This document shows positions 27,080-36,132 of a stretch of DNA of 64,000 bases, one piece after another; position 1 is the stretch's first letter; the number at the start of each line of letters is the position of its first letter. The notes under the pieces are model-generated. The model had not been told where the DNA came from, did not search any database, and saw nothing but the letters and a program-made list of their open reading frames with translations. The translations under genes were made by a program, and so were the position numbers. This DNA comes from JAIVJG01 sp964236735 (GTDB lineage: Bacteria > Acidobacteriota > Blastocatellia > Pyrinomonadales > Pyrinomonadaceae), in assembly GCA_964236735.1 (NCBI GenBank), contig CAXSFM010000008.1:124001-188000 (forward strand), written 5' to 3'.

Positions 27080-28044
27080 CTATGCGCTATCGAGCGCGGT
27101 GCTCGATTTCTCCGGTTCGGTTTCACAGACGATGCGCTCTATTTCCTGAGACGAGCTATTGGCGAGACGATACGGCGAGCGACCCGTGAGCAAGCGGTAA
27201 AGAATCACACCCAAACTGTAAACATCGCTCACGGTCGTGATGCTTCTGCCCCGAATCTGTTCCGGGCTGGCATATTCGGGCGTCATCAAACGCACAAGCA
27301 CGGCGGTCGAGGCGATGCTCTGCTGCGAGGTCAATTCGGGATTCAGTAATTTGGCGATGCCGAAGTCGAGGAGTTTCGGCTCACCTGTTGACGTAACGAG
27401 GATGTTGCCCGGCTTCAAGTCGCGATGTACGATGAGGTTTTGATGCGCGTACTGGACGGCGGCGCAGACTGTGCGGAACAGTTGCAGACGCTCGTCGGTC
27501 GAGAGTTTGTGTTCGTCGGCATACTTGTCGTGCGGTTCGCCTTCAACCTATTCCATCACGAAGTAAGGCAAGCCATCATCCGTCATGCCGCCGTCGAGCA
27601 GGCGTGCGATGTTCGGATGTTCGAGCGAGGCGCGAGAATCTGTCGCTCTTTGCGAAAACGGCGCAGGAGGTCTTCCGTGTCCATCCCGCGCCGCAGAATT
27701 TTGATCGTGACGCGCTTCTTAAACTGGTCGTCGGCGCGCACCGCCAACAGCACCATCCCCATCCCGCCGCGCCCGATCTCGCGCAGCACTCGATACTGTC
27801 CAACGTGGCGTCCCGTCCATAGATCGTCCGCTTTTGCTGATAGGATGTCCGACGCCAGACCCAGCGCAGGCTGCTCGATAAACTGTCCGGCCTCGTCGTG
27901 AGATTCCAACAACAAGAGCAACTCACGCAGCATCTCCGCGTCGCCACGACAGCTTTGTTGCAGGAAAGCCAAACGCGCTTCCGGCGCGAGTTGCGTCGTC
28001 GCGTGGAAAAGCTCTTTCACTTGCAGCCATTGCTCTGGATTCAT
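27080..28044 (-). pseudogene. Ser/Thr protein kinase, decayed (frameshift, amber stop, truncation)
   Basis: The N-terminal part (28044 to about 27630) is homologous to the neighbouring kinase: WLQVKELFHATTQLAPEARL, LREIGRGGMGMVLLAVRA, VTIKILRRGMDTED. Around 27625-27634 a one-base deletion shifts the frame and the frame then ends. In the shifted frame the expected kinase continues (HPNIARLLDGGMTDDGLPYF, then VME), but a TAG at 27550-27548 replaces the conserved Tyr codon. It resumes at HRDLKPGNILV and DFGIAKL and stops at 27080 before the last kinase subdomains. The membrane and TPR regions found in the intact paralogue are missing. Three independent lesions make it non-functional. Confidence 0.9.
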
Positions 28045-28072
28045 AAAAGTAAGGGCGCAGGCCGCGTTTAAT

Positions 28073-28693
28073 TCAAGACGAGACGGAGGCGGGCGCGACG
28101 TTTGATAGGGGGAAATCTATCGCCTCATAAATCTCGCGCATCGTGATCGTGCAGCCGATGGAGGCGAATGTCAGAGAAGCGTCGAGTGCGGTCTTGTCTT
28201 CTCGCACCCATCGGTCATCAGGTTGCCGCGCGTAGTGCGTCACGCGCGGCTCATCCTGAGCGACGAGCAGGTATTCGCTGAAGGTCTTGATTGACTGATA
28301 GGCAGCAAACTTGCCCTCGTGGTCGTGTGTGGCTGTGCTTGGCGACAACACTTCAACGATCAACACGGGATTGACAAGAGCGTCAACGCCCTTCACATGC
28401 TTGAACTGCAGCTCGCCGCACGCCACACTCGCGTCCGGGTAACGATAGGGCGGCAGCGTCGGCGTCCAGATAGATGTATCGGCGGTGAAAGCCCTGCACC
28501 GCCCACCACGCAGAGCTAGAGCAAGAGAGAAATGGACGTTGCCGGAAATCATGCCATGCGCGCGGCTGCCGCCGCTCATGCAAAAAATGTCGCCGTCCCA
28601 ATACTCGAAGCGCGCATCGCCCGCGTGCTCAAGGGCGAAATACTCATCGAGCGTGTAATAGTGTTGCGGTAAGTCTTGCGGATTGACTGCCAT
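28073..28693 (-). CDS. Uma2 family putative endonuclease (DUF820)
   Basis: 206 residues of the Uma2 fold, a PD-(D/E)XK nuclease relative. YTLDEYFALEHAGDARFEYW, then RYPDASVACGELQ with the family Pro-Asp pair, and VLIVEVLSPSTATHDHEGKF with the Glu-x-Leu-Ser motif are the family signatures. Active-site residues look intact. Its target is unknown; the family is expanded in free-living bacteria. It sits between an ECF sigma gene and its kinase, a position where other pairs have no gene, so it probably inserted there. Confidence 0.85.
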   Translation of the reverse strand: MAVNPQDLPQHYYTLDEYFALEHAGDARFEYWDGDIFCMSGGSRAHGMISGNVHFSLALALRGGRCRAFTADTSIWTPTLPPYRYPDASVACGELQFKHVKGVDALVNPVLIVEVLSPSTATHDHEGKFAAYQSIKTFSEYLLVAQDEPRVTHYARQPDDRWVREDKTALDASLTFASIGCTITMREIYEAIDFPLSNVAPASVSS

Positions 28694-28706
28694 CGCTGCC
28701 GGCTCC

Positions 28707-29297
28707 TTATCTTCTACTGGTCGCGGCTTTTGACTTATGCTCCGCGCACGATCTTTTTGTGGAGCAAGCCTTCGCCAGCGTCCACTCGCGTTTGACGGTA
28801 GCGGGCGAAATCCTCAACGCCTCTGCCGTCTCTTCTATCGTCAAGCCACCAAAGAAACGCAGTTCGACGATCTTGCTCTGCACGTCGTCGAACCCGGCTA
28901 ACTCTTTCAGCGCATCATCGAGCGCGACTAATTCAACTTCTTTTCGCGCCGCGAAGCTGACGGCCTCGTCGAGCGAGAGTTTCGTGATCCCGCCGCGTTT
29001 CTGCGCGCCCTTCTCGCGGGCGTGGTCAACGAGGATGCGGCGCATGACCTGGGCAGCGAGGGCGAAGAAGTGCGCGCGGTTTTGCCACGTTACGTTCTGC
29101 CAGTCAACCAGACGAATGTAAGCTTCATGCACGAGCGCGGTGGCTGGCAGCGTGTGGTCTGCGCGTTCGCCTTGCAGGTAGCCTCCGGCCAGCTTTCGCA
29201 ACTCGTCATAGACGAGCGGCATGAGCTTGGCGGGGGCTGTGTCACAGCCTTCGCTCAATTCGCGTAAGACCTGCGTGACATCCGGCGGCGAGGGCAT
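28707..29297 (-). CDS. ECF sigma factor, C-terminus frameshifted
   Basis: 196 residues, paralogous to the sigma factor at 21929: LPATALVHEAYIRLVDWQNV, WQNRAHFFALAAQVMRRIL and FGGLTIEETAEALRISPATVKREW are intact through region 4. Near 28764-28770 one base is missing: the present reading gives AKACSTKRSC, whereas the shifted frame gives a tail like LLHKKIVRGA and a stop at 28735, matching other family members. The DNA-binding helix is still complete, so it might work. Its kinase partner is a pseudogene and an Uma2 gene separates the two. Confidence 0.8.
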   Translation of the reverse strand: MPSPPDVTQVLRELSEGCDTAPAKLMPLVYDELRKLAGGYLQGERADHTLPATALVHEAYIRLVDWQNVTWQNRAHFFALAAQVMRRILVDHAREKGAQKRGGITKLSLDEAVSFAARKEVELVALDDALKELAGFDDVQSKIVELRFFGGLTIEETAEALRISPATVKREWTLAKACSTKRSCAEHKSKAATSRR

Positions 29298-29475
29298 AGC
29301 AATCCGATCCTGTGTCCGTGCTAACTGGAAAAGATTCCGCCGCGAATTATACGACTTTGCCCGTTCAAAGAAAATTATTTCCCTGACGCCTGAGCCAACC
29401 CGTCTCTCTTTTCCGCCTTGTAGGTTAGAAAAAGTTCTAGTTCTACTTTGACGACTGATTAAAGGAGAGTTTTGT

Positions 29476-29648
29476 ATGTATAGAATGATGCTGACAACTC
29501 TGTTCGTTTTTTCTTGCGTGTCATTGGCTCTGGCACAGGATTTACGATAGATTTCGGCGGCGGATTAGATATTCGCCTGAGCCGCAGATTCGATCTCAGA
29601 GTTGTTCAGGTAGATTACAATCCGGTGCGAATTAAAAACCAGCAGATA
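29476..29648 (+). pseudogene. Outer-membrane beta-barrel gene remnant
   Basis: A good Shine-Dalgarno (AAAGGAGAG) precedes ATG 29476, which encodes a complete signal peptide (MMLTTLFVFSCVSLALAQ) and then a TAG at 29548. In another frame from 29538 the sequence reads FTIDFGGGLDIRLSRRFDLR and VVQVDYNPVR, which is the typical C-terminal strand of an outer-membrane barrel protein. The middle of the gene is therefore deleted and the joint is out of frame. A terminator hairpin follows at 29654. Confidence 0.75.
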
Positions 29649-29653
29649 ATAGT

Positions 29654-29684
29654 AAGCCTGTGGAGTTTGATGCTCCACAGGCTT
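29654..29684. terminator. Intrinsic terminator
   Basis: A 12-bp perfect stem (aagcctgtggag with ctccacaggctt) and 7-base loop followed by TTCTC. It ends the barrel-gene remnant and lies 48 bp past the minus-strand gene. Confidence 0.75.
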
Positions 29685-29731
29685 TTCTCACAACTCACGC
29701 ATCAACATCGCTTAAAATTTTGCGCGGACGT

Positions 29732-30580
29732 TTACGGAGTAGCGACGGCTCGTAATGATTCGAGTTGCTGCCGCGCTGCGTCGGCTTCGGGGGTGCGCGG
29801 GTAGCGTCGCAGTATTTCGCGCCACGCCGCGCCGTCGTAATGAAAACGCTTCGCTGCCACATCGAAGGTGAAAACGATTCCCTGCTTTCGATAACGATCA
29901 ACCCCGACGTAGTTCATAAAATAACTTGCGACGGGCGCGCCGCCCGCTGTCATCTCGCGCTCGTCGAGACGCTTCTGTGCGTCGCGCGTTAGTTTCATGG
30001 CGGCCTCTTCCGCCGTCTCGCCATAGAGCAGGAGCACGGCGGGACGCAGCGTCGAGCGCGGGAAGTTGTCGAGAAAGATGCGCGCGCGTGAAAGTTGGTC
30101 GAATTCTTCCGAGCCGCGAATGAGTCGCAGCAGACGCTCGTCGTCGCCGGCGTGTGTGGGCGACGCGACCGCATCGGACTGTAACCAGCCGCTCGTCCGG
30201 CTCGTGACGGCGACGCGGTAAAATTTCAAACCGTCGCGCGCCTGTCTCTCGCCCGTCACGGCGACCGCGCGGCCTCTGCTTAGTCTCTGCAACAGCCCCG
30301 CCGAAATGTCAGGCGCGTCGCGCAACGCCGCCAGCCGCTCGTCAACCACGACGACGACTCTGCCGCCGGCGGGAGGGCGACGCTTCTTGCGCGCGTGTAT
30401 GTGTTCCGGCGTCATGGCGACCGCGAGCAACATCGCCGCGCACAACACGACGGAGAGATGTCTGATTCGGAGTAATTTCAAAGACGAGAACTTTCGTTGT
30501 CGGATAACTTTCAACGATGAGCATGTTTGTTGTGAGCGATGCGTCGCGCGTGTCTGGAGAAACTTAATTTGATGGGACAT
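29732..30580 (-). CDS. Exported SH3-like protein, unknown
   Basis: 282 residues, start supported by GGAGAG 7 bp upstream. A basic N-terminus (about 40 residues) precedes a hydrophobic segment (LSVVLCAAMLLAVAM), which fits a long signal sequence. Residues about 75-140 (VVVVDERLAALRDAPDIS to RTSGWLQSDAV) look like a bacterial SH3 domain, which binds cell-wall peptides. The C-terminal half is helical with TPR-like character (AAWREILRRYPRTPEADAAR). Not catalytic. Located upstream of nothing recognisable; ruvC lies 65 bp upstream on the same strand. Confidence 0.7.
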   Translation of the reverse strand: MSHQIKFLQTRATHRSQQTCSSLKVIRQRKFSSLKLLRIRHLSVVLCAAMLLAVAMTPEHIHARKKRRPPAGGRVVVVVDERLAALRDAPDISAGLLQRLSRGRAVAVTGERQARDGLKFYRVAVTSRTSGWLQSDAVASPTHAGDDERLLRLIRGSEEFDQLSRARIFLDNFPRSTLRPAVLLLYGETAEEAAMKLTRDAQKRLDEREMTAGGAPVASYFMNYVGVDRYRKQGIVFTFDVAAKRFHYDGAAWREILRRYPRTPEADAARQQLESLRAVATP

Positions 30581-30645
30581 GGTTTCACTCTCCTTGAGTT
30601 GAGGTTATTGGAGATGAACCTGACGGCGCGTCGAATGTTTGTCTA

Positions 30646-31209
30646 TCAGCGTCGTGCGCGCCGGCGAGGGTTCGCGGCTAAGAGTTCTTCGAGTTGCGTG
30701 CGTGCTGATGTTGCCCGCGCCGGGCGTGCGGCGTGCAGCAGGCTCGCATGATGAAAATGCGTGATGGCAAGCGCGAGCGCGTCCGCCGCATCGAATGGCT
30801 TCGGCAACTCTTTCAAACGGAGCAGCACGCGCACCATCTCCTGCACCTGCTGCTTCTCCGCCGCGCCGTAGCCGACGACCGTCTGCTTGACGAGACGCGG
30901 CGAATACTCCGCGATCTCGATGCCAGCGCGTTCCGCCGCGAGTAAGATGACGCCGCGCACATGTCCGAGTTGCAGCGCGGTCTTCGGATTGACGGCGAAG
31001 AAAGATTCTTCAACTGAGCACACGTCAGGCGAAAAACGCTCGATCAACTCCTCTACGCCAACGCTAATTTTCAAGAGCCGCGCCGCGAATCTCTCGCGCG
31101 GTTTGGCCTTGACCGTGCCGTAGTCAACCAGTTGGTAGCGACGCGCGTCGCCTTCGACCACGCCCCAGCCCGTCGTCTCGCTGCCCGGATCAATCCCCAA
31201 AATACGCAT
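30646..31209 (-). CDS. ruvC: Holliday-junction resolvase RuvC
   Basis: 187 residues; a homodimeric endonuclease that cuts Holliday junctions during recombination repair with RuvAB. The signature ILGIDPGSETTGWGVV at residues 3-18 holds the first catalytic Asp (Asp7). CSVEESFFAVNPKTALQLG carries the second acidic residue and DAADALALAITH holds the C-terminal acidic pair. The family is usually about 160-180 residues; the extra basic tail is mild. ruvA and ruvB are not in this window. Confidence 0.95.
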   Translation of the reverse strand: MRILGIDPGSETTGWGVVEGDARRYQLVDYGTVKAKPRERFAARLLKISVGVEELIERFSPDVCSVEESFFAVNPKTALQLGHVRGVILLAAERAGIEIAEYSPRLVKQTVVGYGAAEKQQVQEMVRVLLRLKELPKPFDAADALALAITHFHHASLLHAARPARATSARTQLEELLAANPRRRARR

Positions 31210-31271
31210 GAGGCTTTATACCTTAAAGAGCCGGCCATAGAAACAGGCGCGCGAGTTTTCAAATTGTCAGT

Positions 31272-32537
31272 TCAGACTTTCAACTCGACTTCGACGTAAG
31301 CGTTTTTCGCGGCGCGCTTAAAATTTGCAGTCTTCGGATCGGGCTTGTCCTGCCGGTCGCTGCGGACGACCGTGTCCGACTTCTCGCGCAATTTCGTCAG
31401 CAGAGGCTGGCGCGGAATGATGTCCTTCCATGCCTTCGTGGGGCCGGTGCAGGCCAGCGCCCAGAAATTCTTGCCGAGAACTTTCTCGACGAAGGTCTTG
31501 GGCGTGGCGTTGTGGCTGCCGTGATGGCCGATTTTGTAGAAGGTCGTCTTCGCCAGCAACTCGCGCCATTCCGCCGACTCAAGCACCTTCTTCCACCCGC
31601 CCCACTGCGCGTCTCCGGGAAAAAACAGGTAGCCTTTGCCGATCTCGAACATAAGCATGAGACTCGTGTTGTTGACGCTGTCTTCGAGTTTCGCGGCAGC
31701 GGCAAAGTCGTCAGCCTCGCCCGCGCTTTTGACTTCTTCCATCGCCCGCTTGCCCATCCCCAGATGTTTGTTCGCAGCGTTGAACTGCGCGGGCGTCATT
31801 CTCCACCTGTCACGAAACGGAAGGCGCAAGCCTGTTGATAAATTGTTGGACGCGCTTGTCAGATACATCTCGTCTTCGATGTCGTTGGCGGTGATCGCGG
31901 CGAGTTCGTGCGAAGGGGCGAGCGCGTGAATCTTTACGCCGGGCAGGACGCCGGTTTCAAACGTCTCGCCGCCCTCTTTCTCCGGCAGGTAGCGACGCCG
32001 CGCGAAGGCGACTTTTTTGGAGAAGCCCTCGTGCAACGTCGCCATCGCTTTCTTATTGACGAGATTGTTCATGGCGATGCCCGCCGTCTGCTCGATGACG
32101 CGGCGTTGTTCCGCCGTGAGGCTCAACTGCAACTTGTGCAGCGCGGCCTTGTGCGTCTCGCTCGCCGACGTGCTCTGGAGATCGCGTATCTTTCTGGCGT
32201 CCTTGTCCTGCGGATGCTCCGTCCAGGGCATCCACACTTCTTTGACCTCGACGCCGTTCCACACGTCGTTATCAAAACCATAGACGTGATCGCGATGGCG
32301 ATGCGTGGCGATGACGACATCTATGCGCGGGACGCCGTCGGCGTCGGTCACGTCCGTGACGATTTGCGCGACCACTTCCTTAATCGGCGGCGGGTTGGTG
32401 CTGGCGGTGTGGACGCCGCAGTCAATCAAGACTTTGCGCGGGCGATTGTCGGGCGCGGGCAGGAAGAGCAAAAACGAGTCGCCGAAGCCGACGTTGTACA
32501 TGCGTATGCGGACGCTTTTTTTCGTTTGCGGACTCAC
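31272..32537 (-). CDS. MBL-fold metallohydrolase (ComEC-like type)
   Basis: 421 residues, GTG start at 32537 overlapping the stop of the upstream peptidase gene by 4 bases (GTGA), so translation is coupled. Residues 10-35 (IRMYNVGFGDSFLLFLPAP and VLIDCGVHT) and ATHRHRDHVYGF give the MBL signature HxHxDH with metal ligands. Later YFFPGDAQWGGW-type and YKIGHHGSHNATPK segments complete the ComEC/Rec2-like MBL group, which often acts on nucleic acids or nucleotides. No membrane span is seen, so it is soluble. Substrate unknown; the coupled neighbour suggests a shared task. Confidence 0.85.
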   Translation of the reverse strand: MSPQTKKSVRIRMYNVGFGDSFLLFLPAPDNRPRKVLIDCGVHTASTNPPPIKEVVAQIVTDVTDADGVPRIDVVIATHRHRDHVYGFDNDVWNGVEVKEVWMPWTEHPQDKDARKIRDLQSTSASETHKAALHKLQLSLTAEQRRVIEQTAGIAMNNLVNKKAMATLHEGFSKKVAFARRRYLPEKEGGETFETGVLPGVKIHALAPSHELAAITANDIEDEMYLTSASNNLSTGLRLPFRDRWRMTPAQFNAANKHLGMGKRAMEEVKSAGEADDFAAAAKLEDSVNNTSLMLMFEIGKGYLFFPGDAQWGGWKKVLESAEWRELLAKTTFYKIGHHGSHNATPKTFVEKVLGKNFWALACTGPTKAWKDIIPRQPLLTKLREKSDTVVRSDRQDKPDPKTANFKRAAKNAYVEVELKV

Positions 32538-34363
32538 AGCTTGATCCTCCTATGAATGGCCGCGAAGCTCGCGCGCTTCGCCATCCGCCCCATGTAAGAT
32601 TTGTCGTCGTACCACGCGAGAGCCGCATCGCCGAGGTCGCTCTGTTCGACGAATTCGCACTGCCTGTCGCGGCGCGCGCGGGCTTCGCGTAATTTGTCGG
32701 GGGCGAGTCCCTTGTGCGGCAGAGGCTTCGCGATGATGTAGCGGACGCGGTCGTCGGCGGAGGCGATGACGGTCGTGCCGCCGCGAAAGTGGACGCCGCC
32801 AAACTCGTCGCCCGTCGCCGAGCCGGCTTCCTCCTGAGAGAATTGCATGACGAGTTCGAGCAACAGTTGTCCCTGCGAGCCGACGCGGAAGGAAGGATGG
32901 AAACCGAGCGCCTTAATCGGACGCTGCGGGTCGAGCATCAGCATCGAGGCGTTGTCACGCGCCCACTTTGAAAAGTCTCCAGCGACTTTCAAAAATCCAT
33001 AGGGCGGGAGCGCGGCCTTGCGGTTGAAAGCCTGCGCGTCGGCCACCACCTGATTTTTCATCCACTCTTTCAAGTTTCGCGGAACTGCAATTTTTTCCTC
33101 GACCGGCTCCCATAAAAGCGACCCTTCGGCGAGAGAGGTCACGCCCTCCGGGTAGATGCCGCGCACACGGAAGGCGTCAATCATAGACGAGCGCTCGCAG
33201 AACTCGTCGTCGGGCGAGATTTCAAGATCGGTGGTGACGAGCGCGCGCAGGTAGTCGCCGAAGGTAATGTCAACGGGCGGCAGATAGTCGAACGCGCGTA
33301 TGCACATCGTCAGGACGGACTGCGCAGACTGCGCGGCCTCTTGCGCGATGCGATTGACGAGGTCTGGATGAAGCTCACCTTCGGGAAGTCGTCCCGTCCC
33401 GTTCGTCGCGATGTGAATGAGGTCATTGACGCGACGCTGGTAAGTCATAAAGAAAGCGTCGAAGACCGCCGCGACAAGGATTGAGCCTCGGTCGTGCGGC
33501 TCGAAGAGCGTGTGATAAAGCTGCGGGTCGGGCTTCTCTCCCTCAAGCGCCGCGCGCAACCCTCTGCCCTGCCCCGTCGCGTAGCCGAACTGCCGCGCGA
33601 GTTGAATCAGGGGAGCCGAGTGGCGCAGGTCTGTCTTCGACTCGCGAATCAGCTTGCGGAGAATTTCGGGAAACGAGAAGTGTTGAAAGATGGCGACGAT
33701 GTCGGCGAAGCCTTCGTGAAAGGCGGCCACGTCAACATTCGTCGGCTCGTGAAAGAATCGCTTCAAGCGGTCAACGAGCGCGTGCGTCATCTCGTGCGCG
33801 ACGATGTCGTGCGAGAGGCAGGTGAAGACCGTCTGCCCCGGCAAATTGTCGCCCGGATTCTCGCGGTCGGCTTGGAAGTAGCCGAAGAGGAGCGCGACCT
33901 GCTCAGGATCGTAGAAGGCATTCGCGCCACGAAAAGCGTGCGGGAAAATCCGCAAGCGCACGCTGTCGAAGTTTCGCTGGCGTCCGGTGCGACCACGAAA
34001 ACGGAGTTTCCTTCCGAGCGCGTGATCGAAATTTTCCAGCACCTTCATCGTCACTGCGTAAACCATTTGCTGATGAAAGCCCGGATCGGACTCGGAAGGC
34101 TCCAGCCCGTCCTGCATCAGAAGCGCGGGGTCGTCCAGATTAACTGGCGCGTAGAAACATTCGTTCGCGCCGTCGTAGTCAATCACCTCGACGCGCGCGC
34201 CTTGCGGCCCGGGCTTCAAGTCTTCGTTGACGACCTCGACTTTGATTTGATTCTCCGAAGCGCGCCAGAGCAGTTGGTCAGCTCCACGCCCGGACATCGG
34301 GTCGAAGGCAAAGATACGCAGAGGCCTGCGCTCCGGCTGTTGGAGAGAAGACACCTTTTTCAT
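32534..34363 (-). CDS. Thermolysin-like zinc metallopeptidase, no signal peptide
   Basis: About 609 residues. Start placed at ATG 34363 because GGAGGTGCC precedes it; the frame extends another 67 codons without protein character. Residues 155-205 hold HEMTHALVD, the HExxH zinc motif, and then FHEGFADIVAIFQHF, where the Glu is the third zinc ligand as in M4 (thermolysin-type) enzymes. The rest is a large, mostly helical C-terminal part with no domain I recognise. There is no signal peptide, so it probably works in the cytosol. It overlaps the MBL gene, a pairing that suggests a two-gene module. Confidence 0.75.
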   Translation of the reverse strand: MKKVSSLQQPERRPLRIFAFDPMSGRGADQLLWRASENQIKVEVVNEDLKPGPQGARVEVIDYDGANECFYAPVNLDDPALLMQDGLEPSESDPGFHQQMVYAVTMKVLENFDHALGRKLRFRGRTGRQRNFDSVRLRIFPHAFRGANAFYDPEQVALLFGYFQADRENPGDNLPGQTVFTCLSHDIVAHEMTHALVDRLKRFFHEPTNVDVAAFHEGFADIVAIFQHFSFPEILRKLIRESKTDLRHSAPLIQLARQFGYATGQGRGLRAALEGEKPDPQLYHTLFEPHDRGSILVAAVFDAFFMTYQRRVNDLIHIATNGTGRLPEGELHPDLVNRIAQEAAQSAQSVLTMCIRAFDYLPPVDITFGDYLRALVTTDLEISPDDEFCERSSMIDAFRVRGIYPEGVTSLAEGSLLWEPVEEKIAVPRNLKEWMKNQVVADAQAFNRKAALPPYGFLKVAGDFSKWARDNASMLMLDPQRPIKALGFHPSFRVGSQGQLLLELVMQFSQEEAGSATGDEFGGVHFRGGTTVIASADDRVRYIIAKPLPHKGLAPDKLREARARRDRQCEFVEQSDLGDAALAWYDDKSYMGRMAKRASFAAIHRRIKL

Positions 34364-34656
34364 GGCACCTCCAGATGTGACGGCAGCAGATGATGCCGTT
34401 CTTGAAAGTGAAAGAGCATGAGGCTGTTGAAGGCAACAAAGCTTCTTTGTCGGCAGCGACACGAGGAACAAACGAACCGTGAAGAACGGGGCGGATATTA
34501 TCACCGCTCGCGAATTGATGACAATATTTTTTTCGTAGCGGCAAGTATCACGTCTTGCTATCAACGCGGCGGCAACTCTGAGCGGCGGACTTCAAGAAAA
34601 AGGGCACGCGGAATTTTCCACGCGCCCCGATAGTTCAGACAAACGAACGGGTAGCC
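34364..34656. other. Intergenic region, 293 bp
   Basis: Separates the metallopeptidase start from the end of yebC on the same strand. It holds the yebC terminator at 34597-34626 and, beyond it, presumably the promoter of the peptidase/MBL pair, which I cannot pinpoint. Nothing else seen. Confidence 0.5.
34597..34626 (-). terminator. Intrinsic terminator of yebC
   Basis: On the minus strand the RNA stem ggcgcgtgg with ccgcgtgcc pairs fully if two G-U wobbles are allowed, followed by TTTTT. On the plus strand those two positions do not pair, so it is directional. It lies 31 bp past the yebC stop. Confidence 0.75.
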
Positions 34657-35400
34657 TTACGCGCTCTCCATTTCTTCCTCACTGATGTCGAAGTTGGCGG
34701 ACACTTTCTGCACGTCGTCATGGTCTTCGAGCGCTTCCATCAGTTTGAGCATCTGTTTGGCCTCAGCGCCTTCGAGCTTCTTGTACTCTTTGGGAATCAT
34801 CTCAACCTCGGCGGCCTGCGGTTCGATGCCCGCCTTCTTGACAGCGTCGAGCACGGCGTCGAACTCTTCGGGCGAAGTGATAATCTCGAAGTTGTCTTCG
34901 TCGTCGCGTAAATCTTCCGCGCCCGCGTCGGTGACGATCTCGAACAATTCGTCTTCAGGCTTCGACGCCTTCTCGACGACGATGTAGCCCTTCTTCTCAA
35001 AAATCCAGTTGACCGCGCCGGCAGTGCCGAGGTTGCCGCCGTTCTTGCCGAAGATGTGACGTATCTCGGCGACCGTGCGGTTGCGATTGTCCGTCATCGA
35101 ATCAACCATCACGGCGACGCCGCCGGGCCCGTAACCCTCGTAAGTTATCTCCTCGTAGTTGACGCCCTCCTCTTCGCCCGTGCCGCGACGGATGGCGCGC
35201 GCGATAGTGTCGTTGGGCATGTTCGCGCCCTTCGCATCGGAGACGGCTTTACGCAGGCGCGCGTTGGCGTCCGGGTCGCCTCCGCCGACACGCGCGGCGA
35301 CGGCGATTTCCTTAATCAGCTTCGTAAAAACTTTGCCGCGCTTGGCATCGAGCGCGCCCTTTTTGTGCTTGATGGTATGCCATTTCGAGTGTCCAGACAT
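34657..35400 (-). CDS. yebC: YebC/PmpR family transcriptional regulator
   Basis: 247 residues from ATG 35400 (MSGHSKWHTIKHKKGALDAK), which is the invariant family N-terminus; the upstream extension of the frame to 35871 is only a shadow of yggT. Family signatures continue: GKVFTKLIKEI, GGDPDANARLRKAV and ANMPNDTIARAI, then the acidic C-terminal domain. Members bind DNA or RNA and several recent studies link them to translation of proline stretches. It is followed by a directional terminator. Confidence 0.95.
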   Translation of the reverse strand: MSGHSKWHTIKHKKGALDAKRGKVFTKLIKEIAVAARVGGGDPDANARLRKAVSDAKGANMPNDTIARAIRRGTGEEEGVNYEEITYEGYGPGGVAVMVDSMTDNRNRTVAEIRHIFGKNGGNLGTAGAVNWIFEKKGYIVVEKASKPEDELFEIVTDAGAEDLRDDEDNFEIITSPEEFDAVLDAVKKAGIEPQAAEVEMIPKEYKKLEGAEAKQMLKLMEALEDHDDVQKVSANFDISEEEMESA

Positions 35401-35507
35401 GTTCGTTTGAGTTCCTTCGACGAATCTAATTTTTGTGAGCGGGCTGAAAATATAGCACGCGATTTTTCCGAGCCGCAACCGGCTTGTCTCTGCGGAGACT
35501 TCCTTGC

Positions 35508-36131
35508 TCAATTGACGAAGTTGAGCGGCCAGCCGCGAAGCAGCGTGGCTGCCGTCGCCGCTTGAAAAAGCCAGATGATGAGGCACGCCACGAAGGGCGA
35601 GATGTCGAACATGCCGACCGGCGGAATCATGCGACGTAGAGGAACGAGAAGAGGGTCTGTGACTTTCACCAGAAATCGCATCAAGCGATTCCCGACGTGG
35701 CTCGCCTGTCCCCACGAAAAGATGATGCGAACGAAGATGAACGCGCTGTAGAGCGCGAGCAGCCCGTAGATGATGTAGCCAATGAGCGCCGCGAAGGCTC
35801 CGCTGCCGCCTGTGTCGAGACTCTTGATAATTCCCGCCAGCGTATTGAGCACACCGGCGGCCAGCATCCACGCGAGATAACCGACGAGAATGGAAAGCAG
35901 AATCGTGACGAGCGGCGCGCCGTTGGGTTGAATGCCGAAGCCTGCAAGCTTGCGGCGCACAGGACTGACGAACGGATCGGTCAAACGTCTCACGAAATTG
36001 ACGTGACGGCTGAAGGGATTGAGGTCGGCGTAGTTCATCAAGAAGCGTGCGATCAACAGCACGACCATCGAGACAATCGTTGCCACGATCAAAAATCGAA
36101 CCAGCAGAGCGATGCTTAAAATCACTACCAT
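35508..36131 (-). CDS. yggT: YggT family membrane protein
   Basis: About 207 residues, start at ATG 36131 so that it nearly abuts the yggS stop (1 bp gap). Two YggT repeats are visible: NPFSRHVNFVRRLTDPFVSP with VRRKLAGF, and a second half MRFLVKVTDPLLVPLRRMIP. Four or five membrane spans are expected (VVILSIALLVRFLIVATIVS, LVTILLSILVGYLAWML, AALIGYIIYGLLALYSAFIF). YggT is often next to yggS and affects envelope and division processes in other bacteria; the exact role is not settled. Confidence 0.9.
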   Translation of the reverse strand: MVVILSIALLVRFLIVATIVSMVVLLIARFLMNYADLNPFSRHVNFVRRLTDPFVSPVRRKLAGFGIQPNGAPLVTILLSILVGYLAWMLAAGVLNTLAGIIKSLDTGGSGAFAALIGYIIYGLLALYSAFIFVRIIFSWGQASHVGNRLMRFLVKVTDPLLVPLRRMIPPVGMFDISPFVACLIIWLFQAATAATLLRGWPLNFVN

Positions 36132-36132
36132 G

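Noticed and set aside
35401..35871. N-terminal extension of the YebC frame
   Set aside because: Arg/Ser/His-rich sequence that overlaps yggT in another frame; the family start MSGHSKW is at 35400.
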